This document shows positions 1 to 8,778 of a stretch of 32,909 nucleotides of DNA, one piece after another; positions within the stretch are counted from its first letter, which is position 1; each line of letters starts with the position of its first letter. Below the pieces are notes generated by a model. That model was not told the origin of the DNA. It did no database searches and saw nothing but the letters and a program-made list of their open reading frames with translations. This DNA is from Burkholderiaceae bacterium (lineage in GTDB: Bacteria > Pseudomonadota > Gammaproteobacteria > Burkholderiales > Burkholderiaceae): the NCBI GenBank assembly GCA_947449305.1, contig CANFRA010000014.1, forward strand, positions 1 through 32,909, read 5' to 3'. The translations under genes were made by a program, and so were the position numbers.

Positions 1-12
1 CACGGACACTAA
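1..12 (+). CDS. 3' end of an upstream gene (partial)
   Basis: Frame 1 at the left edge reads His-Gly-His and then a TAA stop. Small zinc-finger (CHCC-type) proteins that often sit before waaF in related bacteria can end in a similar His/Gly tail, but three residues cannot identify a family. The call rests only on the frame and on the position before waaF. Confidence 0.2.
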   Translation, partial: HGH

Positions 13-57
13 GCCTATCAGCGCCTCATTATGGGGTGCTGACTCGGGATACAACAC

Positions 58-1092
58 ATGCAAAGTATTCTGATCATTGCCCCAAATTGGATTGGAGATG
101 CTGTAAGCACCCAACCTCTTCTGGCCAATCTCAAGTTACTTTATCCAGACTCTAAGATAGATATTCTGGCAAGTAATTGGGTGGCGCCTGTCTATCGTGC
201 CTGCTCGGAAGTGCATGAAGTCATTGAGGCGAAGTTTGAGCACAAAAAACTGCAATGGAACTTACGCAAGCAATTAGCTAAAAAAATTGAGGCTAAAAAC
301 TATCAAGCCTGTTTTGTATTACCTAACAGTTTTAAATCTGCCCTCATACCCTGGTTAGCCAATATTCCTTTTCGGATTGGCTATCGCGGTGAAATGCGTT
401 TTGGCCTAATTAATTTAGCTCTAGATAACCCAAGCAAAATAAACCGCCCACCCATGGTGGAGCACTACTTAGCGCTGAGCCAACTTCTAAAAGATGATGA
501 ATCTATCCCGCCTAATAAATTAATGCCCAAGTTAAATGTATCTAGTGCAGCTAAAGAACAAGTAGAGCAAAAATTGCAAGACGCCAACATCAATAGCGAC
601 TCTATTTATGCAATATGTCCTGGCGCTGAATATGGCCCATCTAAAAGATGGCCTACCGAACACTTTGCAGCGTTGGCAAAACGACTCATTACGCAAAACT
701 CAAATAATCAAATCATTCTTTTAGGTAGCAAAAGTGATCATTCTCTTGCCCAAGAAATTACCTCCCAGACAAAACAAGCTAGCAATATTCATAACTGGTG
801 TGGCAATACTTCACTTGATGAAGCAATTGCCTTGATTGGTATGAGTAAAGCGGTGGTTAGTAACGATTCAGGGCTGATGCATATTGCAGCAGCCCTACAG
901 ATTCCTCAAGTTGCTATCTTTGGCTCTAGTGATCCAGCCCACACGCCGCCTTTATCAGAGAGGGCTAAGATAATGTGGCTCAATATGTCTTGCAGCCCAT
1001 GTCACAAAAGAGTGTGCCCTCTAGGTCACTTACGGTGCCTAAAAGATATCCTCCCGGAGCAAGTATTGGCTACACTCAACACATTGAAGTAA
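58..1092 (+). CDS. waaF: ADP-heptose:LPS heptosyltransferase II
   Basis: Glycosyltransferase family 9 enzyme that adds the second L-glycero-D-manno-heptose to the inner core of lipopolysaccharide on the cytoplasmic face of the inner membrane. The 344-residue length is normal. The N-terminal NWIGDA motif (10-15) belongs to the acceptor domain. The GAEYGPSKRW segment (189-198) and the SNDSGLMHIAAAL segment near residue 270 are the ADP-heptose-binding signatures. The Cys-rich stretch SCSPCHKRVCPLGHLRC near the C terminus is also typical of WaaF. Only a weak GGGA lies before the ATG. Two further genes follow in the same direction with short gaps (18 and 8 bp), so co-transcription is likely. Family assignment is firm; WaaC is the only close alternative, and the motif set favours WaaF. 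Confidence 0.95.
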   Translation: MQSILIIAPNWIGDAVSTQPLLANLKLLYPDSKIDILASNWVAPVYRACSEVHEVIEAKFEHKKLQWNLRKQLAKKIEAKNYQACFVLPNSFKSALIPWLANIPFRIGYRGEMRFGLINLALDNPSKINRPPMVEHYLALSQLLKDDESIPPNKLMPKLNVSSAAKEQVEQKLQDANINSDSIYAICPGAEYGPSKRWPTEHFAALAKRLITQNSNNQIILLGSKSDHSLAQEITSQTKQASNIHNWCGNTSLDEAIALIGMSKAVVSNDSGLMHIAAALQIPQVAIFGSSDPAHTPPLSERAKIMWLNMSCSPCHKRVCPLGHLRCLKDILPEQVLATLNTLK

Positions 1093-1110
1093 TTACTGGA
1101 AAAGTAGGCG

Positions 1111-1545
1111 ATGACAAAACTAGCAAGGCTCTTTCATAATGCTGATGAAGTCGTCGATGCTTGGCGAGAGGCTCTGCGCAATCGTGATGTCAAGGGCGCT
1201 TTGGATATCTGGCTTGATGATGACTCCATCACTTGCGTCCTTCCCGAAGGGCATCGCCTTAGCGGCCATGTAGAAATTCGAAAGGGCTTAGAGAGACTTT
1301 TATCTAAGCAGCCATTATTTTTAGAGCCGATTGCTTGTATTAGTCATACAATCCCAGGCGCTGCAATTTATGACACTACAGAAGCAGTACACCTCAGATC
1401 TGATCAAGTTGAGGCTGAATTTTTCCTCAACATCACATTAGTGCTCTTGCAAGATAGTCAGGGCTGGCGCATCGCACACCTTCATGCCAGCCGCTCGACT
1501 GAGGAAACTTTTGATGCCCCCTCTACACCGCACGGCCTCCATTAA
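1111..1545 (+). CDS. NTF2-like / SnoaL-like domain protein
   Basis: A 144-residue soluble protein with the look of the NTF2-like (SnoaL / DUF4440) cone fold. An N-terminal helix contains VVDAWREALRNRD, followed by a segment describing a substrate pocket (DIWLDDDSITCVLPEGHRLSG), a GHVEIRKGLE helix, and C-terminal strands ending in GWRIAHLHAS. The last segment is the classic end of the ketosteroid-isomerase-like fold. Proteins of this type can be small isomerases, hydrolases or ligand binders, and nothing here fixes a substrate. It starts 18 bp after waaF and is followed 8 bp later by another conserved gene, suggesting an operon. The fold call is good; the function is unknown. Confidence 0.75.
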   Translation: MTKLARLFHNADEVVDAWREALRNRDVKGALDIWLDDDSITCVLPEGHRLSGHVEIRKGLERLLSKQPLFLEPIACISHTIPGAAIYDTTEAVHLRSDQVEAEFFLNITLVLLQDSQGWRIAHLHASRSTEETFDAPSTPHGLH

Positions 1546-1553
1546 ATTTCGAT

Positions 1554-2174
1554 ATGGATGAGCAAGTATTACGGTCGCTCATCAAGTGGCCTGATGTGCC
1601 TGATTGCTTTGGTTGGCTTGCTTTAGATCGCCGAGGGCAATGGCGTATGCGTGATGAATTTGCGCAGCAAAATAAATTACCTGGCCAAGTCATTACCCAT
1701 AGAACCTTAAATGAATTTATCTCCAGAAACTATGCTTGCGATAGCTTAGGAAGATACTTTTTTCAGAATGGTCCGCAGCGTGTCTTTATCACGCTCGATA
1801 CTACACCTTGGATAGCCCGTATTACACCAAGTGAGAATGGCTTAAAACTGCTTACTCAATGCAATAACACAATAGAAGCAAGTGGCGCTTTAAGTGACGA
1901 AAACGGTAATGTTTACATCGTCGGAAAAGTGAGTCAACCAATCTACCAGCAAGAAAATAAAGGCTCGTTTGCTAAAGAAGATTGTCAGACCGTAGCGCTT
2001 TTGCATGATCATGACTTAGATCATTTCTCCCAATTAGCAAAGTTGTATGAAGAAGCCTGCAGTTTTGGTGGTTCCTGGGAATGGCAAGAGAAACGATTGC
2101 CTTTAGATCCAATCCATTCAGAAGAATTGGCTGTTCGCTTTCACTTCATTGCAAGGCCAAGTGATAAATCGTAA
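1554..2174 (+). CDS. conserved betaproteobacterial protein of unknown function
   Basis: A 206-residue soluble protein without signal peptide or membrane segments. The N-terminal part (SLIKWPDVPDCFGWLALDRR, then GQWRMRDEFAQ) is a pattern I recognise from a DUF family in Burkholderiales (DUF2946-type; I am not sure of the number), where the gene often lies near LPS or protease genes. Later parts include RNYACDSLGRYFFQNGPQRVF and a His/Asp-rich stretch, LLHDHDLDHFSQL. No catalytic motif is evident. There is no clear Shine-Dalgarno, which with the 8-bp gap suggests translation coupled to the preceding gene. Its stop codon lies 2 bp from the stop of the convergent protease gene, with no obvious terminator between them. 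Confidence 0.7.
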   Translation: MDEQVLRSLIKWPDVPDCFGWLALDRRGQWRMRDEFAQQNKLPGQVITHRTLNEFISRNYACDSLGRYFFQNGPQRVFITLDTTPWIARITPSENGLKLLTQCNNTIEASGALSDENGNVYIVGKVSQPIYQQENKGSFAKEDCQTVALLHDHDLDHFSQLAKLYEEACSFGGSWEWQEKRLPLDPIHSEELAVRFHFIARPSDKS

Positions 2175-2176
2175 TC

Positions 2177-3877
2177 CTAACCAGGTATTTTGCCCTGCTC
2201 TTTGAGCTCATCTTGATACTGTCTTTGCATTTCTCTTAAGCGTGCATCAATACTAGAGCCTTGATAGTAGTCAGACCCACCTGAGGAACGAGCGATTTTC
2301 AATTGCTCAATTGCCGATGGCCAAGCACCCTCAAGAGCATATTTTTCTCCGAGAGCAAAATGACGCATTGGTACATTCTTAGCCTGATCATAGGCCTTTG
2401 ATAACAAACTCCACCAGACAATTTCATTAGGCTGCGAGCGGGTACGGGCTTTGAGCCAGATAATCGCATCATTAGTTCGACCGAGAGCTAAATCCGCATT
2501 GATCATTGCGGCGCCCGCCGCATAAGACTGAGGGTAAGTACGTAAAGTAACTTGTGCTATCTGCAAAGCTTCTGCACCCTTACCTTTTGCCAAGGCTAAT
2601 TCAGATGACGTGATGTCCAAAGATAAGCTCTGCCTCTGAATCGGTGAACCTGGTGCACTTGAGGCCTGAGCCAAATTACGAGCTTGCTGTAAATACCCCT
2701 CTGCTTGATCTATCTTGCCCTGGCGTTGAGCGATGAGTGCTAAACCATAAACACCCTCCATTTGTTTGCCAGCCTGAGGCTGCTTACTCAAGCTTTCAAA
2801 AGTATTTTTAAGGTCATACATACCGCTAGAAGTGCCTGACTGCTCCATGCGTGCTCTAGCTTTAATAAAATAAAACTCAACTGCAGTGGGAACAGTACGC
2901 GCAGCCACCCTCCTCGCCCGATCTTGCATATCAGCAATACGATCAGTCGTTAAGGGATGGGTACGTACATAAGCTGGTACGCCTTTATCCATAACGCTGG
3001 TAGCTCTTTGTAAGCGCTGGAAAAATCCAGGAGCCCCATTTACGTCATAGCCGCTAGCTTCCAAAATCTGAAAGCCAACACGATCTGCCTCACGCTCAGC
3101 ATCTCTTGAATACGAAAGTTGATTGTCGATAGCTAATGCCTGACCGCCCTGCATCAGACCAGCAGCTGCTGAAGGGTTACGAGACATGGCCAATGCGCCA
3201 AGCACCATGCCAGCAATCGCGATCATGGTGTTAGTGGATTGCTTATCCATTTGGCGCGCAAGGTGACGCTGCAATACATGTCCAGTTTCATGACCCATAA
3301 CGGATGCCACTTCTGAATCGGTTTCCGCACTCACCAGCAGGCCAGTATGAAAGCCAATAAAACCTCCTGGTAAAGCAAACGCATTAATACTGCTATCTTT
3401 GACTACAAATACTTCAAAGTTATAGGCACCGCTACCCTGCTCATTGGCACCGCCAAGCTGTAATTGTTTAGCAGCCTGTAGTAATCGGCGTTCCATAGCA
3501 TTTAGAAAATCATAGATTGGTAAGTCATTTGAATAATCTGGATCAGGACGAATCTGGCGCATGATCATTTCGCCATACTTACGCTCATCAATCCGACTCA
3601 GAGAGTCCCCTCCAGGATCCCCCATATCCGGCAAAATAATATTAGGCTGGCTTTGTAAGGTATTACGATTGGGTAGTTTGGAAGATTTAGCATCCGGAGA
3701 CTGCATCGCTCTACCGATATTTTGGATGGCTGCAGAATTACCATCTACAGAGACATCTCCGACAGGCGAGGCGGCATAGGCAGGCCCAATGCCCGAGCAC
3801 GACAAAGCTAATACTAACTGAGCAGCTAAAAAGCGCTGCCAAAGTGAGGTTTTTCTAAGGAACTTTATATCCTGCAT
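2177..3877 (-). CDS. bepA: periplasmic M48 metalloprotease with TPR-like tail (BepA/YfgC-like)
   Basis: Zinc protease and chaperone of the outer membrane assembly quality-control type. Residues 1-36 form a signal peptide ending at AYA-AS. The catalytic core carries the HETGH zinc motif (196-200) and the downstream EREAD motif (261-265) that supplies the third zinc ligand. The strand before the active site ([15 protein letters not shown]) is typical of M48. The C-terminal 230 residues are helical with repeated Ala/Gln-rich units, consistent with the TPR domain by which BepA contacts the BAM complex and LptD. At 566 residues it is somewhat longer than E. coli BepA because of a low-complexity stretch after the signal peptide (about 40-95). 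The gene is divergent from moaC, with only 23 bp between start codons, so at least one promoter must lie inside the other gene. Confidence 0.88.
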   Translation of the reverse strand: MQDIKFLRKTSLWQRFLAAQLVLALSCSGIGPAYAASPVGDVSVDGNSAAIQNIGRAMQSPDAKSSKLPNRNTLQSQPNIILPDMGDPGGDSLSRIDERKYGEMIMRQIRPDPDYSNDLPIYDFLNAMERRLLQAAKQLQLGGANEQGSGAYNFEVFVVKDSSINAFALPGGFIGFHTGLLVSAETDSEVASVMGHETGHVLQRHLARQMDKQSTNTMIAIAGMVLGALAMSRNPSAAAGLMQGGQALAIDNQLSYSRDAEREADRVGFQILEASGYDVNGAPGFFQRLQRATSVMDKGVPAYVRTHPLTTDRIADMQDRARRVAARTVPTAVEFYFIKARARMEQSGTSSGMYDLKNTFESLSKQPQAGKQMEGVYGLALIAQRQGKIDQAEGYLQQARNLAQASSAPGSPIQRQSLSLDITSSELALAKGKGAEALQIAQVTLRTYPQSYAAGAAMINADLALGRTNDAIIWLKARTRSQPNEIVWWSLLSKAYDQAKNVPMRHFALGEKYALEGAWPSAIEQLKIARSSGGSDYYQGSSIDARLREMQRQYQDELKEQGKIPG

Positions 3878-3900
3878 CCCTATATGGTAAAACTTATCCC

Positions 3901-4377
3901 ATGAATAAACTAACTCATTTTGATGAAAGCGGCCAAGCCCATATGGTAAATGTGGGAGATAAGGCTATCACCCATAGAATCGCTATTGCAACTGGCAAGA
4001 TCAGCATGCTCTCTGAGACCTTCAAAATGGTTGAAGCAGGGACTCACAAAAAAGGAGATGTACTGGGTATTGCCAGAATTGCAGGCATTCAGGCATCAAA
4101 GAAAACCGCTGATCTCATTCCACTTTGTCATCCGCTGGCATTAACCCATGTTAGCCTGGAGTTTCAAACTAATACGAAAGACAACAGCATTACCTGCCAA
4201 GTGAAAGCAGAAACGACTGGCCCTACCGGTGTTGAAATGGAAGCCCTCACAGCAGTCCAAGTCGCTCTACTTACAATTTATGACATGTGTAAAGCAGTAG
4301 ACCGAGGAATGGTGATGGGTGATGTCAAACTACTGGAGAAGAGTGGCGGCAAATCTGGTGAATGGAAAGCTCAGTAA
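3901..4377 (+). CDS. moaC: cyclic pyranopterin monophosphate synthase
   Basis: Converts the MoaA product into cyclic pyranopterin monophosphate in molybdenum cofactor synthesis, in the cytoplasm. It matches MoaC over its whole length (158 residues; E. coli about 161): the [16 protein letters not shown] start, [19 protein letters not shown], the [13 protein letters not shown] signature containing the catalytic-site Cys-His pair, and the C-terminal [22 protein letters not shown] plus [17 protein letters not shown]. No other moa gene is adjacent. No clear ribosome-binding site precedes the ATG, but the N-terminal alignment to the family supports this start. Confidence 0.96.
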   Translation: MNKLTHFDESGQAHMVNVGDKAITHRIAIATGKISMLSETFKMVEAGTHKKGDVLGIARIAGIQASKKTADLIPLCHPLALTHVSLEFQTNTKDNSITCQVKAETTGPTGVEMEALTAVQVALLTIYDMCKAVDRGMVMGDVKLLEKSGGKSGEWKAQ

Positions 4378-4442
4378 TTGATTGGAAATACAGCGTCAAA
4401 ATCTCAATAACAATAGATACACATTAGGAGTTAATTTATAAA

Positions 4443-4679
4443 ATGGATAAGCAAATTAAGTCTTTTGAAGAATTAGAGAATGATGAAGATAAGCTCAATC
4501 GATTAATGATGGACCATCAAAGGGATGTTGATTCACGCAGAGAAATTGATTTAGACCAAGTCAGAAAGATGCTGGCATTTTATAAAGTAAAACTGGAGGA
4601 AATTTCAGACTCTTTGTACACTGAGGGGCAAGAACAAAATCAATCTAGTGGCTCCGACTATTGGTCTAAGCGTAAATAA
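4443..4679 (+). CDS. small charged helical protein, unknown
   Basis: A 78-residue, highly charged protein predicted to be mostly helical (ELENDEDKLNRLMMDHQRDV, then IDLDQVRKMLAFYKVKLEEI) with a polar tail rich in Gln, Ser and Lys. There is no signal peptide or known motif. A good ribosome-binding site, AGGAG at 4426-4430, lies 12 bases before the ATG, which supports real translation. It stands alone between moaC and a convergent small secreted protein. I do not recognise the family. Confidence 0.55.
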   Translation: MDKQIKSFEELENDEDKLNRLMMDHQRDVDSRREIDLDQVRKMLAFYKVKLEEISDSLYTEGQEQNQSSGSDYWSKRK

Positions 4680-4715
4680 CCCACGAAAGTAGGTTAACTT
4701 CGACTTTCAGAATTT

Positions 4716-5027
4716 TTAATAGTTCACTATTTGCCAGCCACTTGGGCAGGCTTGCGTCTGTGGGTAATACAGGCCATTTTCAGGGCAATAAGCTGCTGTT
4801 TGTGGCTGAGGTGGATAGTAATACTGCGGCACATAGTAAACAGGTGCGGGCCTGTAATATGCATGAGCAACTGCTGCCCCTGCTACAACACCAACTGCAA
4901 CAGGCCCCCAATTGTTTCGACCCTGCCAATTACCACCGTGGCCTCCCCTCCATCCATGAGCACTTACAGATGAAGCTAACCCAAAAAGGGTTGCTGAAGT
5001 AAATAGCATTACCAGCATCTTTTTCAT
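4716..5027 (-). CDS. small secreted Gly/His/Tyr-rich protein
   Basis: A 103-residue exported protein. Residues 1-23 are a signal peptide (MKKMLVMLFTSATLF..., cleavage near VSA-HG). The mature part begins with a Gly/His/Trp/Asn-rich region (HGWRGGHGGNWQGRNNWG), then a short hydrophobic Ala/Val stretch (VAVGVVAGAAVAHAYY), then a Pro/Tyr-rich linker, and ends with AYCPENGLYYPQTQACPSGW. This C-terminal pattern, a Cys pair with YYP and a final CPxGW, recurs in many small envelope proteins of Burkholderiales with no known function. A GGGGG ribosome-binding site lies about seven bases before the ATG. It may be a surface or periplasmic structural protein; no enzyme motif is visible. Confidence 0.75.
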   Translation of the reverse strand: MKKMLVMLFTSATLFGLASSVSAHGWRGGHGGNWQGRNNWGPVAVGVVAGAAVAHAYYRPAPVYYVPQYYYPPQPQTAAYCPENGLYYPQTQACPSGWQIVNY

Positions 5028-5161
5028 TTGATACCCCCATTAATGAATAGAGGTTTTACGCCTCTTATTGCTATAACGCCCATCAAAATGGATAGGTTGA
5101 CTAGGAATACTATTTATCTGGACTCTAGATAAGCAAAGGTGGCAACCCTTAAGGAAGGGTC

Positions 5162-5398
5162 CTACTTTCTGGGCTTACAGGTCTGGGAGCACAACTTCAA
5201 GATGTTCTTACACTCCGATTTAAACGAAAAGACGGATGAACGATCGACACAGAATGAATAGTTATTCACACAATTGCTCGCACAACCCGATTCAAGGCCC
5301 GATAAATCAATATCCGAGAGATTGATTTCGTCCCCAGAAGATCCTGCGCAAGAAGCCAGAAAGAGAACTGTCAGAAGAGGAAAAAGAAGTTTTTTCAT
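5162..5398 (-). CDS. small Cys-rich lipoprotein, unknown
   Basis: A 78-residue lipoprotein. The signal sequence ends in the lipobox LASC (Cys17), followed by a short acidic linker (SSGDEINLSDIDLSGLESG). The C-terminal half has six cysteines in a regular setting (CASNC, FC, C, LCSQTC), which suggests a small disulfide-bonded domain in the periplasm. An AGAGGG ribosome-binding site precedes the ATG. The gene runs in the same direction as the Tyr-rich secreted protein but is separated from it by 134 bp. A perfect 6-bp inverted repeat (ACCCTT / AAGGGT, 5146-5161) lies directly after its stop, without a T-run. I do not recognise the family. Confidence 0.65.
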   Translation of the reverse strand: MKKLLFPLLTVLFLASCAGSSGDEINLSDIDLSGLESGCASNCVNNYSFCVDRSSVFSFKSECKNILKLCSQTCKPRK

Positions 5399-5515
5399 AT
5401 ATCCCTCTTTTATAGATTATGTCCTATACAAATGCAATAGTTAAGAACCCACCCCCACTAATAGAACGCTTTAGAAGTGATTTATGAGGGCAAAGAATTA
5501 AGCTAGACTAGCCAA

Positions 5516-6355
5516 ATGAATCACCCAATTATCCAGGGCTTGCTTGCCACAGCCATTCTTTTAATAAATGCTTGCTCTAGCATTCCCCCCGTTAGCGATC
5601 GGATAAATTCAGCTAACAGAGTCGCTAACTCGGTTGGATTTGAAAAGGCCACTCTCTCAACTAACCAATTTGATTTGATTAGTTATCAAAGAACATCTAA
5701 AAGACCGACTGAAACCTTGGTTGTTTATATCGAAGGGGATGGATCTGCATGGAAAACTGGTTCCACACCATCTGATAACCCAACGCCCAATAACCCAGTA
5801 GCACTCTTACTAGCAATCCAAGATACAAGGCCAGCCATTGTCTATCTTGCGCGGCCCTGTCAATTTACCCCTTTACCAAGTAAAGGATGCACAGAATCTA
5901 TTTGGACAAATGCTCGATTTAATAAAGATGTGATTGATTCTAATAACCAAGCTATTGAAATGCTAAAGAAACAATATCAAGCAAAAGAACTAATACTGAT
6001 TGGCTACTCAGGTGGTGGCGCTGTAGCCAGCCTAGTGGCAGCGCAAAGAAAAGATGTCAAAGCTCTGATTACTGTTGCAGGCAATCTAGATACCGGTACT
6101 TGGGTAAAGCTATTTGGTCTTGACCCTCTCACTGGTTCACTGAACCCAGCAGACAAAGCAAAGGAGCTTAGCTCCATTAAACAGACCCATTTTATCGGAG
6201 GAGTCGATCAGATTATTCCCCTGTCAGTAACTCAAAGTTATTTAAATAAATTAAAAACTCCAAATCAATCCCAATTAATCGAGATAAAAGAATATGGCCA
6301 TGTTTGTTGCTGGCAGCAGAGCTGGCAAACACTCTTAACTCGGGTCCAGCAATAA
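5516..6355 (+). CDS. lipoprotein alpha/beta-hydrolase (putative esterase)
   Basis: A 279-residue predicted lipoprotein (lipobox INAC, Cys20) with an alpha/beta-hydrolase fold. The nucleophile elbow is GYSGGG (163-168) with Ser165. A plausible acid is Asp231 in GGVDQIIP, and the catalytic His is probably His262 in EYGHVCCW. An early strand, LVVYIEGDG, would form the oxyanion region, and the YLARPCQ motif (110-116) recurs in related envelope hydrolases of Proteobacteria. The substrate is unknown. There is no recognisable ribosome-binding site before the ATG; a perfect 5-bp dyad, GCTAG-A-CTAGC (5502-5512), lies there instead. The gene is monocistronic, with its stop about 120 bp from the convergent pilin gene. 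Confidence 0.75.
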   Translation: MNHPIIQGLLATAILLINACSSIPPVSDRINSANRVANSVGFEKATLSTNQFDLISYQRTSKRPTETLVVYIEGDGSAWKTGSTPSDNPTPNNPVALLLAIQDTRPAIVYLARPCQFTPLPSKGCTESIWTNARFNKDVIDSNNQAIEMLKKQYQAKELILIGYSGGGAVASLVAAQRKDVKALITVAGNLDTGTWVKLFGLDPLTGSLNPADKAKELSSIKQTHFIGGVDQIIPLSVTQSYLNKLKTPNQSQLIEIKEYGHVCCWQQSWQTLLTRVQQ

Positions 6356-6421
6356 TCTAAATTCTTCTTAAAATTCATTATTGATATCAAACCACTTCAG
6401 GGGAATGGTAGACAATATCAA

Positions 6422-6445
6422 TTTAGCCACCCTAAGGCGGCCAAA
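6422..6445 (-). terminator. hairpin after the pilin gene
   Basis: Ten-base arms TTTAGCCACC (6422-6431) and GGCGGCCAAA (6436-6445) with a 4-base loop. In the minus-strand RNA the two imperfect positions become G-U pairs, so the stem is fully paired; in the plus-strand RNA they are A-C mismatches. This asymmetry fits a terminator for the minus-strand pilin gene. The RNA after it is only moderately U-rich. Confidence 0.5.
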
Positions 6446-6472
6446 TAATTACTCTAGCTAATTATCAGACTC

Positions 6473-6991
6473 TTACTTATTAAGCCTGCACTCAGATGGT
6501 AAGAGCTGGGGCAGCAGATTGGTTTCTGAAGATCTGCAAGACCAGCCACCGGCCCAAGCGGCGCCCTCTGGTTTTGAGAGGTCAATTGGTTTAGGTGCAT
6601 TTGCATCTGGATCATTAGTTGGAATGAGATGCAGTGTGTTCTTGCCCTCTGGAGCTACACTGACTTGATAGTCAATAGCGATAGCTCCTGACGGCGTGAT
6701 TTCGATTAACTTCACACTGCGAGTGGGTCCAAAGGTAAATGAGCCGCTTGTGGCCTCATCCATTGCTACAGTGCCACGGCTTGCAAATGCTTCAGTAACA
6801 GCAAGCTTTGCACTAGAGGATAAATTCATCCCCTCTACAACGCGACTGCGTGCAATGTAATCTTGATACTGAGGAACAGCAACTGCCACCAAGATGCCAA
6901 TGATAGCCACTACCACCATTACCTCAATGAGCGTAAAGCCCAACTCTTGGTTTTTATCTTGGTTCTTCATTGCTTTACTTAGACTTTGCAT
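6473..6991 (-). CDS. type IV pilin-like protein (PilA/PilE family)
   Basis: A 172-residue prepilin. The leader ends in Gly18 followed by FTLIEVMVVVAIIGILVAVA, the class III signal cleaved and N-methylated by PilD, with the conserved Glu5 of the mature protein (Glu23). The conserved helix continues VPQYQDYIARSRVVEG, as in PilA/PilE. Two C-terminal cysteines (WSC and SEC, close to the end) can form the usual D-loop disulfide. An AGGAG nine bases before the ATG at 6991 supports this start over the internal Met8. It lies 120 bp downstream of the terC-like gene but behind a strong terminator, so it probably has its own promoter. It could be the major pilin or a minor one. Confidence 0.88.
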   Translation of the reverse strand: MQSLSKAMKNQDKNQELGFTLIEVMVVVAIIGILVAVAVPQYQDYIARSRVVEGMNLSSSAKLAVTEAFASRGTVAMDEATSGSFTFGPTRSVKLIEITPSGAIAIDYQVSVAPEGKNTLHLIPTNDPDANAPKPIDLSKPEGAAWAGGWSCRSSETNLLPQLLPSECRLNK

Positions 6992-7063
6992 ATCTTCTGA
7001 CTCCTGAGGTGAAATTCCTCATCATCCAGTCTATACCTCTTCTACTCAAGCAATCTAAGCGTT

Positions 7064-7092
7064 AAAAAAGCCGGCTTTAGAGGCCGGCTTTT
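7064..7092 (-). terminator. rho-independent terminator of the terC-like gene
   Basis: A perfect 10-bp stem, AAAAGCCGGC (7066-7075) and GCCGGCTTTT (7083-7092), with a 7-base loop. On the minus strand it ends in six T residues, as expected for a terminator directly after the terC-like gene. It separates that gene from the pilin gene. Confidence 0.9.
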
Positions 7093-7112
7093 CTGATTAA
7101 TCTGAAATCCGA

Positions 7113-7820
7113 TTAATGCTCAGCTTTGCCTGCATTCCGCTTTTTCATATAGGTGCCTACCAAAATAACAATAGCAACACCAATGACCTCAAAGGCTAAT
7201 TTTGCATCACCCAATGCCTCTTGGATGCTGTCTTTAATAGCAGGATCATCTACCAACATGCCGCCTGCCAGTAGGCCTAACAAGCCGGCACCTAAAGTAA
7301 TAATGATTGGGAAGCGATCCATTACTTTCAAAAGAAGTGCGCTACCAAAAATGATTAATGGAATAGAAAGTCCAAGGCCAATAATCAAGAGAAGTAAACG
7401 AGTCTCCTCAGGGCCTTTTTGTGCTGCTGCAGCGACAGCAAGAACGTTGTCTAAACTCATTACCAAGTCAGCAATCAAGATAGTACGAATAGCTGCCCAG
7501 ATACTAGACTCAGCCTTCATATCCTCCTCACCACCACTATCAGCCAGAAGCTGAATGCCGATATAAAGGAGTAATAAGCCACCAACGATTTTAAGGTAAG
7601 GCAAAGACAACAAGGCTACGGCTGTAATGGTCAGTACGATTCTTAAAATAATCGCTGCTGCACTGCCCCAGAAAATAGCTTGCTTTTGCTGAGCAGGCGG
7701 TAGGTTGCGTGATGCCAGAGCTATCACTACTGCGTTATCGCCGGATAGCAAAATATTCGCTACGATGATTGATAGAAGTGCCGCCCAAAAGGTGGCATCT
7801 GAAAATGCTGAAAAATCCAT
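7113..7820 (-). CDS. TerC family integral membrane protein (YjbE-type)
   Basis: A 235-residue polytopic membrane protein with about seven transmembrane segments. Two repeated halves carry the TerC family signatures: ILLSGDNAVVIALASRNLPP (24-43) and DLVMSLDNVLAVAAAAQ (about 118-134), each with an intramembrane Asp-Asn pair. Family members are metal-ion exporters or helpers of metalation of exported enzymes, with manganese as the best-known substrate. A GGGAG ribosome-binding site precedes the ATG. It lies 49 bp after sucD in the same direction, so it is probably the last gene of the sucCD transcript. No yybP-ykoY-type leader can be seen in the short gap. Confidence 0.88.
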   Translation of the reverse strand: MDFSAFSDATFWAALLSIIVANILLSGDNAVVIALASRNLPPAQQKQAIFWGSAAAIILRIVLTITAVALLSLPYLKIVGGLLLLYIGIQLLADSGGEEDMKAESSIWAAIRTILIADLVMSLDNVLAVAAAAQKGPEETRLLLLIIGLGLSIPLIIFGSALLLKVMDRFPIIITLGAGLLGLLAGGMLVDDPAIKDSIQEALGDAKLAFEVIGVAIVILVGTYMKKRNAGKAEH

Positions 7821-7869
7821 ACTGTCTCCCTACGTTTTTATGTTTTAACTACTTTTTCTGAAGCGCTAA

Positions 7870-8763
7870 TTACAACATAGCTTTTAATAAAGCTGCCATT
7901 TCTGATGGATTCTTTGTTACTTTAAAGCCGCACTCTTCCATTACGGCAAGTTTGGCATCAGCAGTATCCGCTCCACCAGAAATCAATGCTCCAGCGTGGC
8001 CCATTCGTTTTCCAGGAGGTGCTGTTACTCCGGCAATAAAGCCAACTACTGGCTTTTTCATATTATCTTTACACCAACGAGCAGCTTCAGCCTCATCTGG
8101 ACCACCAATTTCACCAATCATGATGACGGCATCAGTTTCTGGATCTTCATTGAACATTCTCATGATATCGATGTGCTTTAAGCCATTAATTGGGTCGCCG
8201 CCAATACCAACCGCAGTAGATTGACCTAAACCAATTGCGGTTAATTGACCAACTGCTTCATAGGTCAAAGTACCGGAGCGGCTCACAACACCAATTCGGC
8301 CCTTCTTATGAATATGGCCAGGCATGATGCCGATCTTGATTTCATCAGGAGTAATGATTCCAGGACAATTAGGGCCAAGCAATAAAGTTTTCTTGCCACC
8401 AGCAGCTTCTTTAGCATGCATCTTATTGCGCACTTCCAGCATATCGCGCACAGGAATACCTTCAGTAATACAAATCACGAAATCAAGATCAGCCTCGACT
8501 GCTTCCCAGATTGCAGCAGCAGCACCTGGAGGCGGAACATAAATGACAGAAGTTGTTGCGCCAGTTTGCGCAGCAGCCTCTTTAACAGTCCCATAAATTG
8601 GAATGTTAAAAATAGACTCGCCCGCTTTTTTTGGATTAACGCCAGCAACAAAGCAATTTTTGCCGTTTGCGTATTCTTGACACTTCTCAGTATGGAACTG
8701 ACCGGTCTTACCAGTAATACCTTGCGTAATGACTTTGGTGTTTTTATTGATCAAAATAGACAT
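7870..8763 (-). CDS. sucD: succinyl-CoA synthetase alpha subunit
   Basis: Together with SucC interconverts succinyl-CoA and succinate with formation of ATP or GTP in the TCA cycle. It has the CoA-binding Rossmann domain at the N terminus ([14 protein letters not shown]) and the ligase domain with the active-site histidine His256 in [13 protein letters not shown], which is phosphorylated during catalysis. The 297-residue length is normal. It starts 15 bp after sucC with an AGGAA ribosome-binding site in the gap, giving a two-gene unit. The genes for 2-oxoglutarate dehydrogenase are not next to it, unlike in E. coli. Confidence 0.97.
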   Translation of the reverse strand: MSILINKNTKVITQGITGKTGQFHTEKCQEYANGKNCFVAGVNPKKAGESIFNIPIYGTVKEAAAQTGATTSVIYVPPPGAAAAIWEAVEADLDFVICITEGIPVRDMLEVRNKMHAKEAAGGKKTLLLGPNCPGIITPDEIKIGIMPGHIHKKGRIGVVSRSGTLTYEAVGQLTAIGLGQSTAVGIGGDPINGLKHIDIMRMFNEDPETDAVIMIGEIGGPDEAEAARWCKDNMKKPVVGFIAGVTAPPGKRMGHAGALISGGADTADAKLAVMEECGFKVTKNPSEMAALLKAML

Positions 8764-8778
8764 ATTGAAATTCCTGGA

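Noticed and set aside
3561..3779. 72-codon plus-strand frame within the BepA-like gene
   Set aside because: It is an antisense shadow of the low-complexity N-terminal part of the protease.
5146..5161. Inverted repeat ACCCTT / AAGGGT as a terminator of the Cys-rich lipoprotein
   Set aside because: The stem is short and no T-run follows on the minus strand, so I mention it only in the gene entry.
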